64,000 nt of DNA from Telmatospirillum siberiense (GTDB lineage: Bacteria; Pseudomonadota; Alphaproteobacteria; Rhodospirillales; Magnetospirillaceae), in assembly GCF_002845745.1 (NCBI RefSeq), contig NZ_PIUM01000001.1, forward strand, positions 124,001-188,000, written 5' to 3'. Below the pieces are notes generated by a model that was given only the letters and a program-made list of their open reading frames with translations, was not told where the DNA came from and searched no databases. The position numbers and the translations under genes were made by a program. Position 1 is the first letter of the stretch. Every line of letters begins with the position of its first letter. Shown here piece by piece: positions 25,700 through 35,549 of the stretch.

Positions 25700-27016
25700 C
25701 TATTCCTGTCTGCCGAACACCCGTTGGAAAATCGTTCCGACGTGCTTGGTGTGATAGCCGAGGTCGAACAGGGCCTCGATCGCCGCGGAGCCCAGATGGG
25801 AAACAACCTCGTCGTCGGACTTCAGCAGATCGAGGAAGCGCCCCTGGCCGTTCCATACCTGCATGGCGTTGCGTTGAACCGCCTTATAGGCGTCCTCGCG
25901 GCTCATGCCCGCCTGGGTAAGCGCCAGAAGCACGCGTTGGCTGAAGATCAGCCCGCCCAACTGGTTCAAATTTCGCAGAATGGCATCGGGATAGATGACC
26001 AGATTGGCCACCACATTGGTCAGGCGCGCCAAGGCGAAATCGAGGGTTACCGTCGCATCGGGGCCGATCATCCGCTCCACCGAGGAATGGCTGATGTCGC
26101 GTTCGTGCCAGAGGGCGACGTTTTCCAAGGCCGGCGTGACCATGCCGCGCACCAGGCGGGCAAGCCCGGTGATGTTCTCGGTCAGCACCGGATTGCGCTT
26201 ATGGGGCATCGCCGAACTGCCCTTCTGCCCGGGGGAGAAATATTCCTCGACCTCGCGCACTTCCGTGCGCTGCAGATGGCGGATTTCCGTGGCGACGCGT
26301 TCCATGGAACTGGCGATGACGCCCAGGGTGGCGAAGAACATCGCATGGCGATCACGCGGAATGATCTGGGTCGACAGCGGTTCCGGAGTCAATCCCAGTT
26401 TTTCGGCCACATGGCTCTCGACGAAGGGATCGATGTTGGCGAAAGTGCCGACCGCTCCTGAAATCGCACAGGTGGCGATATCCTTACGGGCGGCGGCCAG
26501 ACGTTCGCGGTTGCGTTGGAATTCGGCGTGGAAGCCCGCGAACTTCAGTCCGATGGTGACCGGTTCGGCGTGGATGCCATGACTGCGTCCCATGCAGGCG
26601 ACGTCCCTGGTCTCGAAGGCCCGCCGCTCCAGGGCGGCCAGAAGCCCGTCGATGTCGGACAGCAGAAGATCCGCGGCCTGGGTGAGTTGTACGGCGAGGC
26701 AGGTGTCCAAGACGTCCGAGGAGGTCATCCCCTGGTGGATGAAGCGCGCCTCGGGGCCCACATGCTCGGCCAGTTCGGTGGTGAAGGCGATGACGTCGTG
26801 CTTGGTGACCTTTTCGATCTCATCGATATGGGCGACGCGCTCCGCCGTATAGGGCTTGTTGCCCTTTTCCCACACCGCCTTGGCGGCGCTGGCCGGGATC
26901 ACACCGAGCTTGGCTTGGGCGTCGCAGGCGTGCGCCTCGATTTCGAACCAGATGCGGAATTTGTTTTCCGGCTCCCAGATGCGGGCCATGTCGGGGCGGC
27001 TATAACGAGGGATCAT
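25700..27016 (-). CDS. purB: Adenylosuccinate lyase PurB
   Basis: PurB splits SAICAR and adenylosuccinate with release of fumarate. The 438-residue product has FIHQGMTSSDVLDTCLAVQL, MGRSHGIHAEPVTIGLKFAG and the fumarase/aspartase signature GQKGSSAMPHKRNPVLTENI, whose serine loop is catalytic. The N-terminus MIPRYSRPDMARIWEPENKF is typical of the alphaproteobacterial/Bacillus-type enzyme. Length is normal. It is near purC and purS but probably transcribed on its own. Confidence 0.97.
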   Translation of the reverse strand: MIPRYSRPDMARIWEPENKFRIWFEIEAHACDAQAKLGVIPASAAKAVWEKGNKPYTAERVAHIDEIEKVTKHDVIAFTTELAEHVGPEARFIHQGMTSSDVLDTCLAVQLTQAADLLLSDIDGLLAALERRAFETRDVACMGRSHGIHAEPVTIGLKFAGFHAEFQRNRERLAAARKDIATCAISGAVGTFANIDPFVESHVAEKLGLTPEPLSTQIIPRDRHAMFFATLGVIASSMERVATEIRHLQRTEVREVEEYFSPGQKGSSAMPHKRNPVLTENITGLARLVRGMVTPALENVALWHERDISHSSVERMIGPDATVTLDFALARLTNVVANLVIYPDAILRNLNQLGGLIFSQRVLLALTQAGMSREDAYKAVQRNAMQVWNGQGRFLDLLKSDDEVVSHLGSAAIEALFDLGYHTKHVGTIFQRVFGRQE

Positions 27017-27102
27017 CAGGGGTGTCCTTGAGAAGCGAAGAGCGTATGTGCCAAGCGGTGGTTATGGCAAACTTCCGCCTTCTTTTGAAGTCGCTTCACG
27101 GA

Positions 27103-27230
27103 AAGGCCCGTTGATAAGTGAAACAGGCCCTTCAGTCCGAGCTGCGTCTGAGCCCGCCGGAAGCGGCAGGGCGGCGCCATATGAAGCCTCAGGGCGGAGA
27201 CGCGATAATTTCGCGACGACCCTTAAGGGG
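27103..27230. repeat. Dispersed intergenic repeat, copy B
   Basis: Between purB and the MarR-type gene. It shares, in the opposite orientation to copy A, the hairpin part (aggcccgttgat ... aacaggccct) followed by cgtctgagcccgccgg, gcgataatttcgcgac and ccttaagggg. It is as long as copy A but more diverged in the middle. Confidence 0.6.
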
Positions 27231-27279
27231 CGCATGATAAAGGAGAAAAACCGGGCGCGAAACCGTCTGGTTTCGCGTT

Positions 27280-27918
27280 CTATTCGCGACCGTAGCGGAT
27301 GAAATCCGTCCAAGTGCGCTCGACGTGCAGCATGCTCTGCGTGGCGACTTCCAGACCTTTTTGAGTCTCCGGAGAGGTCAAGATCTTGGCTGCCAATCGG
27401 TTCTGCAATTCGCGGATGCCGTTGCAAAGGCGCATGCCCTTGTCCGTCAGCTTCAGACGGATGGACCGGCGGTCATGCGAGCAGCGTTCCTGTTCGAGAT
27501 ATTCGAACTCGGTCAGCTTCTTGATGTTGTAGGAAACATTCGAGCCGTGATAGTAGCCGCGATCCTTGAGATCGCGAATAACCACCTCGGCCTCGCCGAT
27601 GTTATAAAGAAGCAACGCCTGTACCGCGTTGATGTCTTCCACATCCAGGCGACGAAGTTCGGTCCTGAGCACATCCAAGAAATGGCGGTGCAGTCTTTCG
27701 ACCAATCGGACTATGTTGAAATAGGGCTCGCTCACGGGATGGATGATATGGTCATAACGGATGTTGCGCAACACCCAATCAATACTTTCATAAATTAGAG
27801 GCGCGGCATCCTGGACGAGGATGTCTTTCGAATAGCCGGAAGCCTGGATTTTCGCGGGGCGGGAGGCCCCTCCAAGCGGTTCGTCCGCCGTCCTATTGTG
27901 GACATCTTTGGTAGACAT
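27280..27918 (-). CDS. MarR-like winged-helix transcriptional regulator
   Basis: The product, 212 residues from the ATG at 27918, has a winged-helix region of the MarR kind. LRRLDVEDINAVQALLLYNI and AEVVIRDLKDRGYYHGSNVS form the helix-turn-helix, and EQERCSHDRRSIRLKLTDKG the wing with the diagnostic DRR. It resembles LdtR-type regulators of Rhizobiales and Rhodospirillales. The start is unsure: the frame is open 40 codons further upstream, and no ribosome site is clear. It runs divergently from, and may overlap the 5' region of, the DedA gene. The ligand and targets are unknown. Confidence 0.8.
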   Translation of the reverse strand: MSTKDVHNRTADEPLGGASRPAKIQASGYSKDILVQDAAPLIYESIDWVLRNIRYDHIIHPVSEPYFNIVRLVERLHRHFLDVLRTELRRLDVEDINAVQALLLYNIGEAEVVIRDLKDRGYYHGSNVSYNIKKLTEFEYLEQERCSHDRRSIRLKLTDKGMRLCNGIRELQNRLAAKILTSPETQKGLEVATQSMLHVERTWTDFIRYGRE

Positions 27919-28009
27919 CCTGCTGTCTGGGGATAAAAGCGTGGGCGGCTGGATCGACCGCCGGTAAATATCCCCCGGGGACGGGGCGATCCATTGGAGT
28001 TTTTGAACC

Positions 28010-28660
28010 GTGCCAAGTTTGTTGTCGTGCGTGCCCATAGAAGAGTTCGTTGTTCACTATGGATATTGGGCGGTTTTCCTGATTGTCGGGCTGGAAAGCG
28101 CCGGATTGCCGTTGCCGGGCGAAATCACCCTGATATCGGCGGCGATCATCGCGGCGACCACGCAGACCCTAGATATTTCAACGGTGATCGCCGTTGCCGC
28201 CGCCGGAGCGGTGGTCGGAGACAATATCGGTTATTGGGTGGGGCGGGAGTTCGGTTTTCGTCTGCTGTTGCGCCATGGCTCGCGGATCGGTATTCGCCAG
28301 CGGCAGTTGAAACTCGGTCAGTTTCTGTTTCTCCGTCACGGCGGAAAAGTGGTGTTTTTTGGACGCATGGTCGCCGTGCTGCGGGTCCTGGCCGCCCTTC
28401 TCGCCGGCGTCAATCGCATGGCCTGGGGACATTTTCTCGTCTGCAATATCGCGGGCGGCGTCCTGTGGGCCGGTCTCTACGGCGGGGGCGCCTATCTGTT
28501 CGGCCGTCAAATCCAGGAGGTGACGGGGCCGGTCAGTCTGCTAGCGCTTCTGGCCGGCATCGTCGTGATGCTGCTTTCCGCCCGCTACGTTCGCGGCCAC
28601 CAGCACAACCTGGAGGAGGCGGCGGAGCGGGCGCTTCCTGGGCCGTTAAAAGATCTCTAG
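28010..28660 (+). CDS. DedA-family membrane protein
   Basis: The 216-residue inner-membrane protein has about five hydrophobic segments and the DedA signature: GLESAGLPLPGEITLISAAI near the N-terminus, then GDNIGYWVGREFGFRLLLRH, and FFGRMVAVLRVLAALLAGVN. DedA proteins are implicated in undecaprenyl phosphate or phospholipid flipping and in proton-motive-force homeostasis. The ATG at 28010 begins MPSLLSCVPIEEFVVHYGYW; a later start cannot be excluded. It is followed by a convergent chemoreceptor gene. Confidence 0.88.
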   Translation: MPSLLSCVPIEEFVVHYGYWAVFLIVGLESAGLPLPGEITLISAAIIAATTQTLDISTVIAVAAAGAVVGDNIGYWVGREFGFRLLLRHGSRIGIRQRQLKLGQFLFLRHGGKVVFFGRMVAVLRVLAALLAGVNRMAWGHFLVCNIAGGVLWAGLYGGGAYLFGRQIQEVTGPVSLLALLAGIVVMLLSARYVRGHQHNLEEAAERALPGPLKDL

Positions 28661-28748
28661 CGGCCCCGTTTCGTCTTAAATGAAGGAGTCCCACCCGCCC
28701 GGCGCTTGAGGGCTCCGCTGATCGGTTTCCGATCTCCGCAACTCGGTA

Positions 28749-30428
28749 TTAAGCCTCGTTCGACATTTCCGCCAGAAAGGCATCGGCCTGTCTGCGCAGG
28801 GTTTCGGCCTGCCGACCCAGGTCATCGGCCGCCGTCGCCACCTGACGGGAGGCCGTGCCCGTGCTTTGCGTTCCTTCGGTTACCTCGCGGACGTTTTTCG
28901 TGACATTCCTGGTTCCCTCGGACGCCTGTTGGACGTTGCGGGCAATTCCCTGTGTCGCCGCGCCTTGCTGTTCGACGGCGGCGGCGATGCCCGTGGAGAT
29001 TTCGTTGATCTGGCCGATGGTCTTGGTGATGCCGGCGATGGCCGTCACCGCGCGTTGGGTTGCCGTCTGAACCTCGCCGATTTGAGCCGCGATTTCTTCA
29101 GTCGCTTTCGCCGTCTGATTGGCCAGCGTCTTGACCTCGCTCGCCACCACGGCGAAGCCTTTGCCGGCGTCTCCGGCCCGGGCCGCCTCGATGGTCGCGT
29201 TCAGGGCCAGCAGATTGGTCTGGGAGGCGATATCGTTGATCATGCTGACCACATCGCCAATCCGCTGCGCGCCTTCCATCAGGCCGCCAATCAGCTCGTT
29301 GGTCGTTCGCGCCTCCTCCGAGGCTTCGGTCGCGATGCGGTTGGAATGACTGACTTGGCGGGTGATCTCGGCGATCGAGCTCGCCAACTCCTCCGCCGCC
29401 GAGGCGACCGTCTCAACGTTGGACGACGCCTGTTCCGCCGCCGTCGCGGCGTTCGAGGCGCGTTCGGACGTGTGTTCGGCGACGCCTGACATCGAGCGGG
29501 TTATCTCCTGCATCTGGCCGACGGCGCCGACCACCGTGTTGATGGTGCCGCTGATGTCGCGGTTGAAGGCAAAGGTCAACTGCTTGACCTTTTCGGCCCG
29601 CTTTTCCTTGGCTTGTTTCTCCTCGTCGATCAGTGCCTGCACTTCCCGTCGCTTTTGCAGGCGCTCCTTCCAAACCTCCAGGGCATGCGCCATGGCTCCG
29701 ATCTCGTCTTTTCGCTCCTTGTGGAGGATCTCGGTGTCCAGATGCTCCTCGACGAGCGCCTTCATGGTTTGCACGATGTCGCTGGCCGGACGGGAAATGG
29801 TCCTGCCGACCTTGTAGGTGACGAGGCCGACGGAAGCCACAAAGCCGATCAGAAATCCGGCGGCGAGCATGGCTTGCCGCCGGAAGTCACCGACCAGGTC
29901 GTCGATATAGACGCCCGTGCCGATGACCGCGTTCCAAGCTGGCAGCGGGGCGGCATAGGAGAGTTTCGGCTGTGGCGTGGGAACACCGGCCTTCGCCCAA
30001 TCGTAACGGACGAAATCGCCGCCGGCTCCACCCGCCGCGATGAGGGCGCGGACCACCGGGACCCCATTCGTATCCCTGAGACCGGAGCTGTCCTTGCCGA
30101 TCAGTTCACGGGTCGGGTGGACGAGAAAGGCGCCGTCATTGCCCAGAATGAAAACATATTGGCCGTTCCTGTAGATCATCGCCGAGATCAGCCGATCGGC
30201 CTCCTGCATGGCGGTTTTTCGGTCTATTTCCCCATTTGCCACGCGTTGATCGAGGTGCCGTGTCACGTCGATGGCGATTTCCGTGATGTCTTTGAGTTTG
30301 GCCTTCCGTTCCTCAAGCTGCGTGTTCCACAGCATGGTGAGACTGACGGCCGCCCAGCCGAGAAGCGCCAGGACCGATATCGCCATAATGAGCAGAACTT
30401 TTGTATTGATCTTCAGATTAACAAGCAT
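28749..30428 (-). CDS. Methyl-accepting chemotaxis protein, single-Cache sensor
   Basis: The 559-residue chemoreceptor has a first membrane helix near residues 10-32 and a periplasmic single-Cache domain (about 40-185, with [20 protein letters not shown] and [20 protein letters not shown]). A second helix near 190-210 is followed by a HAMP region. The signalling hairpin tip reads [20 protein letters not shown] then [20 protein letters not shown]. It lacks an obvious CheR-tethering pentapeptide at the end. ATG 30428 has GGGGGA upstream. The ligand is unknown; single-Cache receptors often sense small carboxylates. Confidence 0.9.
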   Translation of the reverse strand: MLVNLKINTKVLLIMAISVLALLGWAAVSLTMLWNTQLEERKAKLKDITEIAIDVTRHLDQRVANGEIDRKTAMQEADRLISAMIYRNGQYVFILGNDGAFLVHPTRELIGKDSSGLRDTNGVPVVRALIAAGGAGGDFVRYDWAKAGVPTPQPKLSYAAPLPAWNAVIGTGVYIDDLVGDFRRQAMLAAGFLIGFVASVGLVTYKVGRTISRPASDIVQTMKALVEEHLDTEILHKERKDEIGAMAHALEVWKERLQKRREVQALIDEEKQAKEKRAEKVKQLTFAFNRDISGTINTVVGAVGQMQEITRSMSGVAEHTSERASNAATAAEQASSNVETVASAAEELASSIAEITRQVSHSNRIATEASEEARTTNELIGGLMEGAQRIGDVVSMINDIASQTNLLALNATIEAARAGDAGKGFAVVASEVKTLANQTAKATEEIAAQIGEVQTATQRAVTAIAGITKTIGQINEISTGIAAAVEQQGAATQGIARNVQQASEGTRNVTKNVREVTEGTQSTGTASRQVATAADDLGRQAETLRRQADAFLAEMSNEA

Positions 30429-30878
30429 GGTCGATCCCCCATCACTCTTTATTGTGCCGGCACAACCAAAGCGTCAATTGTTTTGGTGGGGTGATCTGTC
30501 GAGGTGCGGCGAACGAGAAAATTCTATTTTTGCCGGGGTATCCATCACTGCCGTCTTGGCTGGATGGCCATTTTCGGCCTGATACGATCGTTTCGACGGA
30601 TCGCTATTCGTATCTTGCAAACATTCTTATGGTTGGATGGTCGATTAAGCATCGGCTTTGGAAGGGAAACAGGTGTATTTGTTTGTGGTAAATCGTTCAA
30701 CTATGAGACTAAAGCTGTAGTTATTTACAAAAAAATATCATAATGTTTACATGTTGTGCATAATTTTAATCAGAGTGTGATTGTATCTACGATTCACTTA
30801 TTTACAAAAAATCAAGGGTTGATAAAGTTGGCTTATGGCATACTGGCTATTAGATCTATGCGCTCTGTAGGGGGCAAA
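30429..30878. other. AT-rich gene-free region between two divergent chemoreceptor genes
   Basis: These 450 bases separate two divergent receptor genes and must hold both promoters. Base composition falls sharply, especially from 30670 to 30870. I see no convincing gene, RNA or paired operator. A TAAAGTT at 30823-30829 recalls a sigma-28 -35 element, but the matching -10 is poor. Confidence 0.5.
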
Positions 30879-33083
30879 ATGAATTTCGTATCTTTCTCCA
30901 ATATCCGGTCCATCCAGATGAAAATCGCTCTGGTGTCCGGTTTTTGCCTGGTCGGGACGATCGCCGTTTTGATCGGCTATGGCCTTTTTTCCTCGAAAAG
31001 CAGCCATGACTATGTCGCGGCGGAAACCTCGGCCCTGGCCGACGACCTCAGCAAGAAGGCGTTGTTGAACCGGGCAGGCCAGGAGGCCGCGACCGTCAAG
31101 GCGGAACTTGATCTGGCCTTCGACGCGGCCCGCAATATGGCGCATGCCTTCGCGATCCTGGCCGACGAGAAGAACGGGACGCCGACGGCGCAGCGGCGCT
31201 CGCAGCTCAATGCCGTGTTGAAAAACGTGCTCGAGCACAATCCCGGCTTCAACGGCACCTATTCGGCCTGGGAGCCGAACGCGCTGGATGGCGACGACGC
31301 CGAATTCAAGGACCATCGGGATCTGGGTTCGGACGGCACCGGCCGCTTCCTTCCCTACTGGACAAGAAGCTCGAATGGCACGATCGCAATTCAGCCTTTG
31401 GTTGAATATGACAGCAAGGAAAAGCATCCCAACGGGCTGGTCAAGGGGGCTTGGTTTATCAACCCGCAGACCTCCGGCAAGGAAAACATCCTTGGCCCGC
31501 TGCCTTACATCGTCCAGGGAAAGTCGGTGTTTCTGGCCACCATGTCGGTTCCCGTCGTGGTCAATGGAAAGTTCCGCGGTGTCGCCGGGGCCGATTACAA
31601 TCTCGATTTCGTCCAAAAGGTGGCCGTGCAGGTCAACAACACGCTGTTCGACGGCAGAAGCAAAGACAGGGGAAAGGTGGCGATTCTCAACGATACCGGC
31701 TTGATCGTCGCCAACAGCGCCAATGCGGACGTCATCGGTAAGACCGCAGCGGAAGCCGATCCGCGCTGGGCGGAAAGCCAGGCGATCGTCCGGGCGGGAA
31801 AAGCCGTGATCCAGGATGACCCCAAGTCACCCTTCATCGACACCTATTCGCCAATCAGGCTTGGTTCGACCGACACGCCATGGGCGGTCGTCATTTCGGT
31901 TCCCAGGGACGTGGTGATGGAACCGGTGCGTAAACTCGACGGTGCCTTGAGCGCCCAATCGGCATCCAGCACCGCCTGGCAGATCGGCGTCGCCCTGGTC
32001 GTCGCCGCGGCGGCGATCAGCCTGATCATCGTCGCCGCGCGCGGTATCGCCGCTCCCATCCGTCGCTGCTCGGATTTCGCCAACGGCATCGCGAACCAGG
32101 ACTTCAATCAGAACCTCGAGCTGCGGCAGGTCGACGAGGTGGGGCTTTTGGCGGATGCCCTGCGCAAGATGCAGGACGATTTGAAGCGGAGTATCACGCA
32201 ACGGGCGGAGGCCCAGGCGCAGGCCGAGGCGGAACGGCGCCGTGTCATGCATGAAATGGCCAACACCTTCGAATCCTCAGTGGGGGGGGTGGTCAGCGGG
32301 GTGACTTCCGCCGCGACCGAATTGCAGACCACCGCACAGGCCATGTCTGCCAACGCCGAGCAGACCAATCAACAGGCCACCAACGTCGCCACCGCCAGCG
32401 AACAGGCCTCGGCCAGTGTTCAAACGGTGGCCAGCGCCGCCGAGGAACTCTCCTCGTCGATCAGCGAGATCGGCCGCCAGGTCGAGCAGTCCAGCCGGGT
32501 TTCCCTGTCCGCCTCCGAAGAGGCCAATCGCACCAACCAGACGGTGCAGGGATTGGCCGACAGCTCTGCCCGCATCGGCGAGGTGGTCAAGCTGATCAAC
32601 GATATCGCCTCCCAGACCAATCTGTTGGCCTTGAACGCGACCATCGAGGCGGCGCGGGCTGGCGATGCGGGCAAGGGTTTCGCCGTCGTTGCCAACGAGG
32701 TGAAAAGCCTGGCCAACCAGACCGCCAAGGCGACCGAGGAGATCGGCGCCCAGATCAACGCCGTGCAGACGGGAACCGGGGAAGTGGTCAGTGCGATCGC
32801 CGGCATCGTCAACCGGATCGAGGAAATCAAGCAAATCTCGACGGCGATCGCCTCGGCGGTCGAAGAGCAATCGGCGGCCACGGCGGAAATCGCCCGCAAC
32901 ATCCAGCAGGCGGCGACCGGCACGCAGGAGGTCTCGTCCAACATCGGCGGCGTGACCCAGGCGTCCGCGGAAACCGGTTCGGCGGCCGGGCAGGTTCTGG
33001 ACTCGGCCCGGACATTGTCGAAGGAGGCCAAGGATCTGCGGGATGTCGTCAGCCGTTTCCTGGAGACGGTCCGCTCCGCGTAA
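30879..33083 (+). CDS. Methyl-accepting chemotaxis protein, double-Cache sensor
   Basis: The 734-residue product has a membrane helix near residues 18-38 and a large periplasmic dCache-type domain. That domain includes [40 protein letters not shown] and [21 protein letters not shown] second helix (about 370-390) and HAMP follow, then the signalling domain with [20 protein letters not shown]. dCache_1 receptors commonly bind amino acids or amines; the ligand here is not assigned. I chose the ATG at 30879 because it follows a TAGGGGG-like site and gives a standard N-terminus. Confidence 0.9.
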   Translation: MNFVSFSNIRSIQMKIALVSGFCLVGTIAVLIGYGLFSSKSSHDYVAAETSALADDLSKKALLNRAGQEAATVKAELDLAFDAARNMAHAFAILADEKNGTPTAQRRSQLNAVLKNVLEHNPGFNGTYSAWEPNALDGDDAEFKDHRDLGSDGTGRFLPYWTRSSNGTIAIQPLVEYDSKEKHPNGLVKGAWFINPQTSGKENILGPLPYIVQGKSVFLATMSVPVVVNGKFRGVAGADYNLDFVQKVAVQVNNTLFDGRSKDRGKVAILNDTGLIVANSANADVIGKTAAEADPRWAESQAIVRAGKAVIQDDPKSPFIDTYSPIRLGSTDTPWAVVISVPRDVVMEPVRKLDGALSAQSASSTAWQIGVALVVAAAAISLIIVAARGIAAPIRRCSDFANGIANQDFNQNLELRQVDEVGLLADALRKMQDDLKRSITQRAEAQAQAEAERRRVMHEMANTFESSVGGVVSGVTSAATELQTTAQAMSANAEQTNQQATNVATASEQASASVQTVASAAEELSSSISEIGRQVEQSSRVSLSASEEANRTNQTVQGLADSSARIGEVVKLINDIASQTNLLALNATIEAARAGDAGKGFAVVANEVKSLANQTAKATEEIGAQINAVQTGTGEVVSAIAGIVNRIEEIKQISTAIASAVEEQSAATAEIARNIQQAATGTQEVSSNIGGVTQASAETGSAAGQVLDSARTLSKEAKDLRDVVSRFLETVRSA

Positions 33084-33094
33084 AACCGGCCCCG

Positions 33095-33139
33095 CGGCTG
33101 CTTCAGATCAATCCCTGCGAGCGGAAACTGAAGCAGCCG
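33095..33139 (+). terminator. Terminator candidate after the dCache receptor
   Basis: Perfect 12-bp arms cggctgcttcag (33095-33106) and ctgaagcagccg (33128-33139) with a 21-base loop, followed by TTTCTG on the plus strand. The right arm lies within the end of radC on the opposite strand. Confidence 0.6.
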
Positions 33140-33798
33140 TTTCTGCCTATCACCAGATGATCGTGCACGATGATGCCGATAGGGCCGGCCGCATCCCTGA
33201 TGCGGCCGGTCATTTCGATATCGGCCTGGCTGGGCGTCGGATCACCCGAGGGATGGTTGTGGACCATGATGATGGCGCTGGCGTTCAGTTCCAGCGCCCG
33301 CTTGACCACCTCGCGAGGATAAACCGGCGTATGGTCGATGGTTCCCTTTTGCTGGGGCTCGTCGGCGATCAACGCGTTTTTCCGATCGAGGAACAGCAGG
33401 TGAAAACGTTCCTGGGGCAGATGGGCCAGGGTGACCTTGCAATAGTCGAGCAGTTTTTCCCATGACGACAGAACGGGTCTGCCGAGCACCTCGGCCTGGG
33501 CCAGCCTTTGTGCCGCGGCGCCGATCAGCTTGATGGCGCAGGCGGTGTTGTCCTTGACGCCGGGAACGGCGAGCAGGGCCGGGAGTTCGGCATGAATTAC
33601 CGCGCCGAAGCCGCCGAAACGGGCCAGAAGAGTCTTGGCCAGCGGCTTGACGTCCTTTTGAGGTATGGCCAGGCAGAGAATCAGCTCAAGCAATTCGTAG
33701 TCGGGCAGCGCTTCGGCGCCGCCATCGAGGAAACGCTGGCGCAACCGTTGCCGATGTCCGAGATAATGCGGCGAATCCTTGGGGGCGGCGGAAGTCAT
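33103..33798 (-). CDS. radC: RadC-family JAB-domain protein
   Basis: The 231-residue product has the N-terminal helix-hairpin-helix-like part (LLELILCLAIPQKDVKPLAK, then FGGFGAVIHAELPALLAVPG). Its C-terminal JAB/MPN metalloprotease-like domain has the conserved EVVKRALELNASAIIMVHNH and PSGDPTPSQADIEMT, giving the H-x-H-x-D type zinc site. The old DNA-repair assignment of RadC is doubtful; the molecular role is open. It follows map on the minus strand, with a hairpin in between. Confidence 0.92.
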   Translation of the reverse strand: MTSAAPKDSPHYLGHRQRLRQRFLDGGAEALPDYELLELILCLAIPQKDVKPLAKTLLARFGGFGAVIHAELPALLAVPGVKDNTACAIKLIGAAAQRLAQAEVLGRPVLSSWEKLLDYCKVTLAHLPQERFHLLFLDRKNALIADEPQQKGTIDHTPVYPREVVKRALELNASAIIMVHNHPSGDPTPSQADIEMTGRIRDAAGPIGIIVHDHLVIGRNGCFSFRSQGLI

Positions 33799-33830
33799 TG
33801 GCCGAGATTACCGTTCCCGGCCAATGGTTG

Positions 33831-33875
33831 AAAGGGGCTCGATCGGGGCAATCGGTGAACCCGCTTGGCCCCTTT
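33831..33875 (-). terminator. Hairpin between map and radC
   Basis: Arms aaaggggc (33831-33838) and gcccccttt-like gccccttt (33868-33875) enclose 29 bases; on the minus strand the stem ends in TTTCAACC. It probably ends or attenuates the sfsA-map transcript. A second inverted repeat, attggcc (33797-33803) and ggccaat (33819-33825), covers the radC start. Confidence 0.45.
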
Positions 33876-33898
33876 AAATTCTTGTCCCCTTGGCCTGC

Positions 33899-34723
33899 TC
33901 ACACCGCGTAAGGCGGGCAGTGCAGCCCGGCCGGAGACAGGGTGAATATCTCGCAACCGTCCGCCGTCACCCCGATGGTGTGCTCGAATTGCGCCGAGAG
34001 GCTTTTATCCTTGGTCACCGCGGTCCAGCCGTCGGACAGGATCTTGGTCTCGTGGCGGCCGGCGTTGACCATCGGTTCGATGGTGAAGATCATGCCTTCG
34101 CGGAGCTCAAGTCCGTGACCGGGTTTGCCGTAATGCACGACATTCGGCGGTTCATGGAAGATGCGTCCGACCCCGTGACCGCAAAAATCGCGGACCACCG
34201 AGAATTTCTGCTTCTCAACGAACTGCTGGATGACATGACCGATGTCGCCCAGGGTGGCGCCCGGCTTGACCACCTCGATTCCCCGCATCAGCGATTCATA
34301 GGTGACTTCGCACAGCTTGCGGGCCTTCACCCCCACCTTGCCGACGTAGTACATCCGGCTGGAATCGCCATGCCAGCCGTCGAGGATGGGCGTGACGTCG
34401 ATATTGAGTATGTCGCCTTCCACCAGGACCTTGTCGCTCGGAATTCCGTGGCACACCACATGATTGACCGAGGTGCAGATCGATTTCGGATATCCGCGAT
34501 AGTTGAGCGGCGCCGAAACGCCGCCGTGCGTCCGGGTGAACTCGTCGCACAGGCGATCAAGTTCACCCGTGGTGACGCCCGGGACGACGAAGGGGGTGAT
34601 ATAGTCGAGACACAAGGCAGCCAAGTGTCCGGCTCGGCGCATCGATTCGAAATCCTCGGGGCCGTGCAGGGTGATGCGGTTCACCTCCCGGCTGCTGTCG
34701 TTTCGTTCCATCCTATCTCTCAC
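33899..34723 (-). CDS. map: Type I methionine aminopeptidase
   Basis: The enzyme removes the N-terminal methionine from new proteins. The 274-residue product shows the dimetal ligands in GDILNIDVTPILDGWHGDSS, the histidine in FCGHGVGRIFHEPPNVVHYG and glutamates in EGMIFTIEPMVNAGRHETK. SICTSVNHVVCHGIPSDKVL is the S1 region. The ATG at 34723 overlaps the sfsA stop by four bases. An N-terminal extension of about 20 residues is somewhat longer than in E. coli. Confidence 0.96.
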   Translation of the reverse strand: MRDRMERNDSSREVNRITLHGPEDFESMRRAGHLAALCLDYITPFVVPGVTTGELDRLCDEFTRTHGGVSAPLNYRGYPKSICTSVNHVVCHGIPSDKVLVEGDILNIDVTPILDGWHGDSSRMYYVGKVGVKARKLCEVTYESLMRGIEVVKPGATLGDIGHVIQQFVEKQKFSVVRDFCGHGVGRIFHEPPNVVHYGKPGHGLELREGMIFTIEPMVNAGRHETKILSDGWTAVTKDKSLSAQFEHTIGVTADGCEIFTLSPAGLHCPPYAV

Positions 34724-35445
34724 TTTTCAAACGAACGCCCGTCGCCGGACAGTCTCAGGGGCAACGGCTGATCGAGCCGAATCTCCTCCAACGTCAGGCG
34801 GCAAGCATAACAATATACTTCGACTCCGGCGGCGGCGGCTTGCAACAACGCTTGCGAATAGACCGGATCGATATCGCTGGCCGGCATGAAATAGCAGCAG
34901 TCTTCACGCTGCACCAGGAACAGCATGACAGCCCTGTCGCCGGCTTTGACGACCTCGGTCAGTTCGTGGAGGTGCTTGGTCCCCCGCGCCGTCACGGCAT
35001 CGGGAAAACAGGCCGCGTCACCTCGTTTCAAGTGAACGTTTTTCACTTCGACGTAACATCTGGGGCGATCGGGTGACGTCAGCAACAGATCGACGCGCGA
35101 ATTCGTTCCATAAGGCACTTCGCGTCGAATTTGGCTGTAACCGGCGAGGGGGGCTACGGTCCCCGAGGCGATCGCCTCGGCGACGATGGCATTGGGGTGC
35201 ATCGTATTGATGCCGACCAATCCTCCGTCGATGCGCGCCAATTCCCAACTCCAGGCCAATTTCCGCGTCGCACTCGGGTGGTGGGACAGCCATACCTCCA
35301 GGCCCGGATCCGCCAATCCCAGCATGGCGCCGGAATTGGCCACATGCGCCGTGACCAACTCACCGTCGGGCAGGGTGACGTCGCTCAGGAAGCGTTTGTA
35401 GCGTCGTACCAATGTGGCGCGTTGCAAAGGGGTGGTGAAAATCAT
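34720..35445 (-). CDS. sfsA: DNA/RNA nuclease SfsA
   Basis: The 241-residue product has LQRATLVRRYKRFLSDVTLP at the start, AHVANSGAMLGLADPGLEVW (the N-S-G-x-M block), GTNSRVDLLLTSPDRPRCYV and DAVTARGTKHLHELTEVV, all typical of SfsA. The family was named for sugar fermentation stimulation and has an OB-fold plus a PD-(D/E)xK-type nuclease core. Coupled to map by an ATGA overlap, an arrangement common in Alphaproteobacteria. Confidence 0.93.
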   Translation of the reverse strand: MIFTTPLQRATLVRRYKRFLSDVTLPDGELVTAHVANSGAMLGLADPGLEVWLSHHPSATRKLAWSWELARIDGGLVGINTMHPNAIVAEAIASGTVAPLAGYSQIRREVPYGTNSRVDLLLTSPDRPRCYVEVKNVHLKRGDAACFPDAVTARGTKHLHELTEVVKAGDRAVMLFLVQREDCCYFMPASDIDPVYSQALLQAAAAGVEVYCYACRLTLEEIRLDQPLPLRLSGDGRSFEK

Positions 35446-35549
35446 CGGTGAAGGCTAATCCAATTCAACCGTTGCGTCGATAATGTCCGGCGGTTGTTAC
35501 ATTTCAGATAAGGCATGCCGGCACATGCCGTCTCGGTCGGCTTGTGCCG

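Noticed and set aside
30823-30852. Sigma-28-type flagellar promoter before the dCache receptor gene
   Set aside because: TAAAGTT is present, but the -10 match is about 5 of 8 and at the wrong spacing by three bases.
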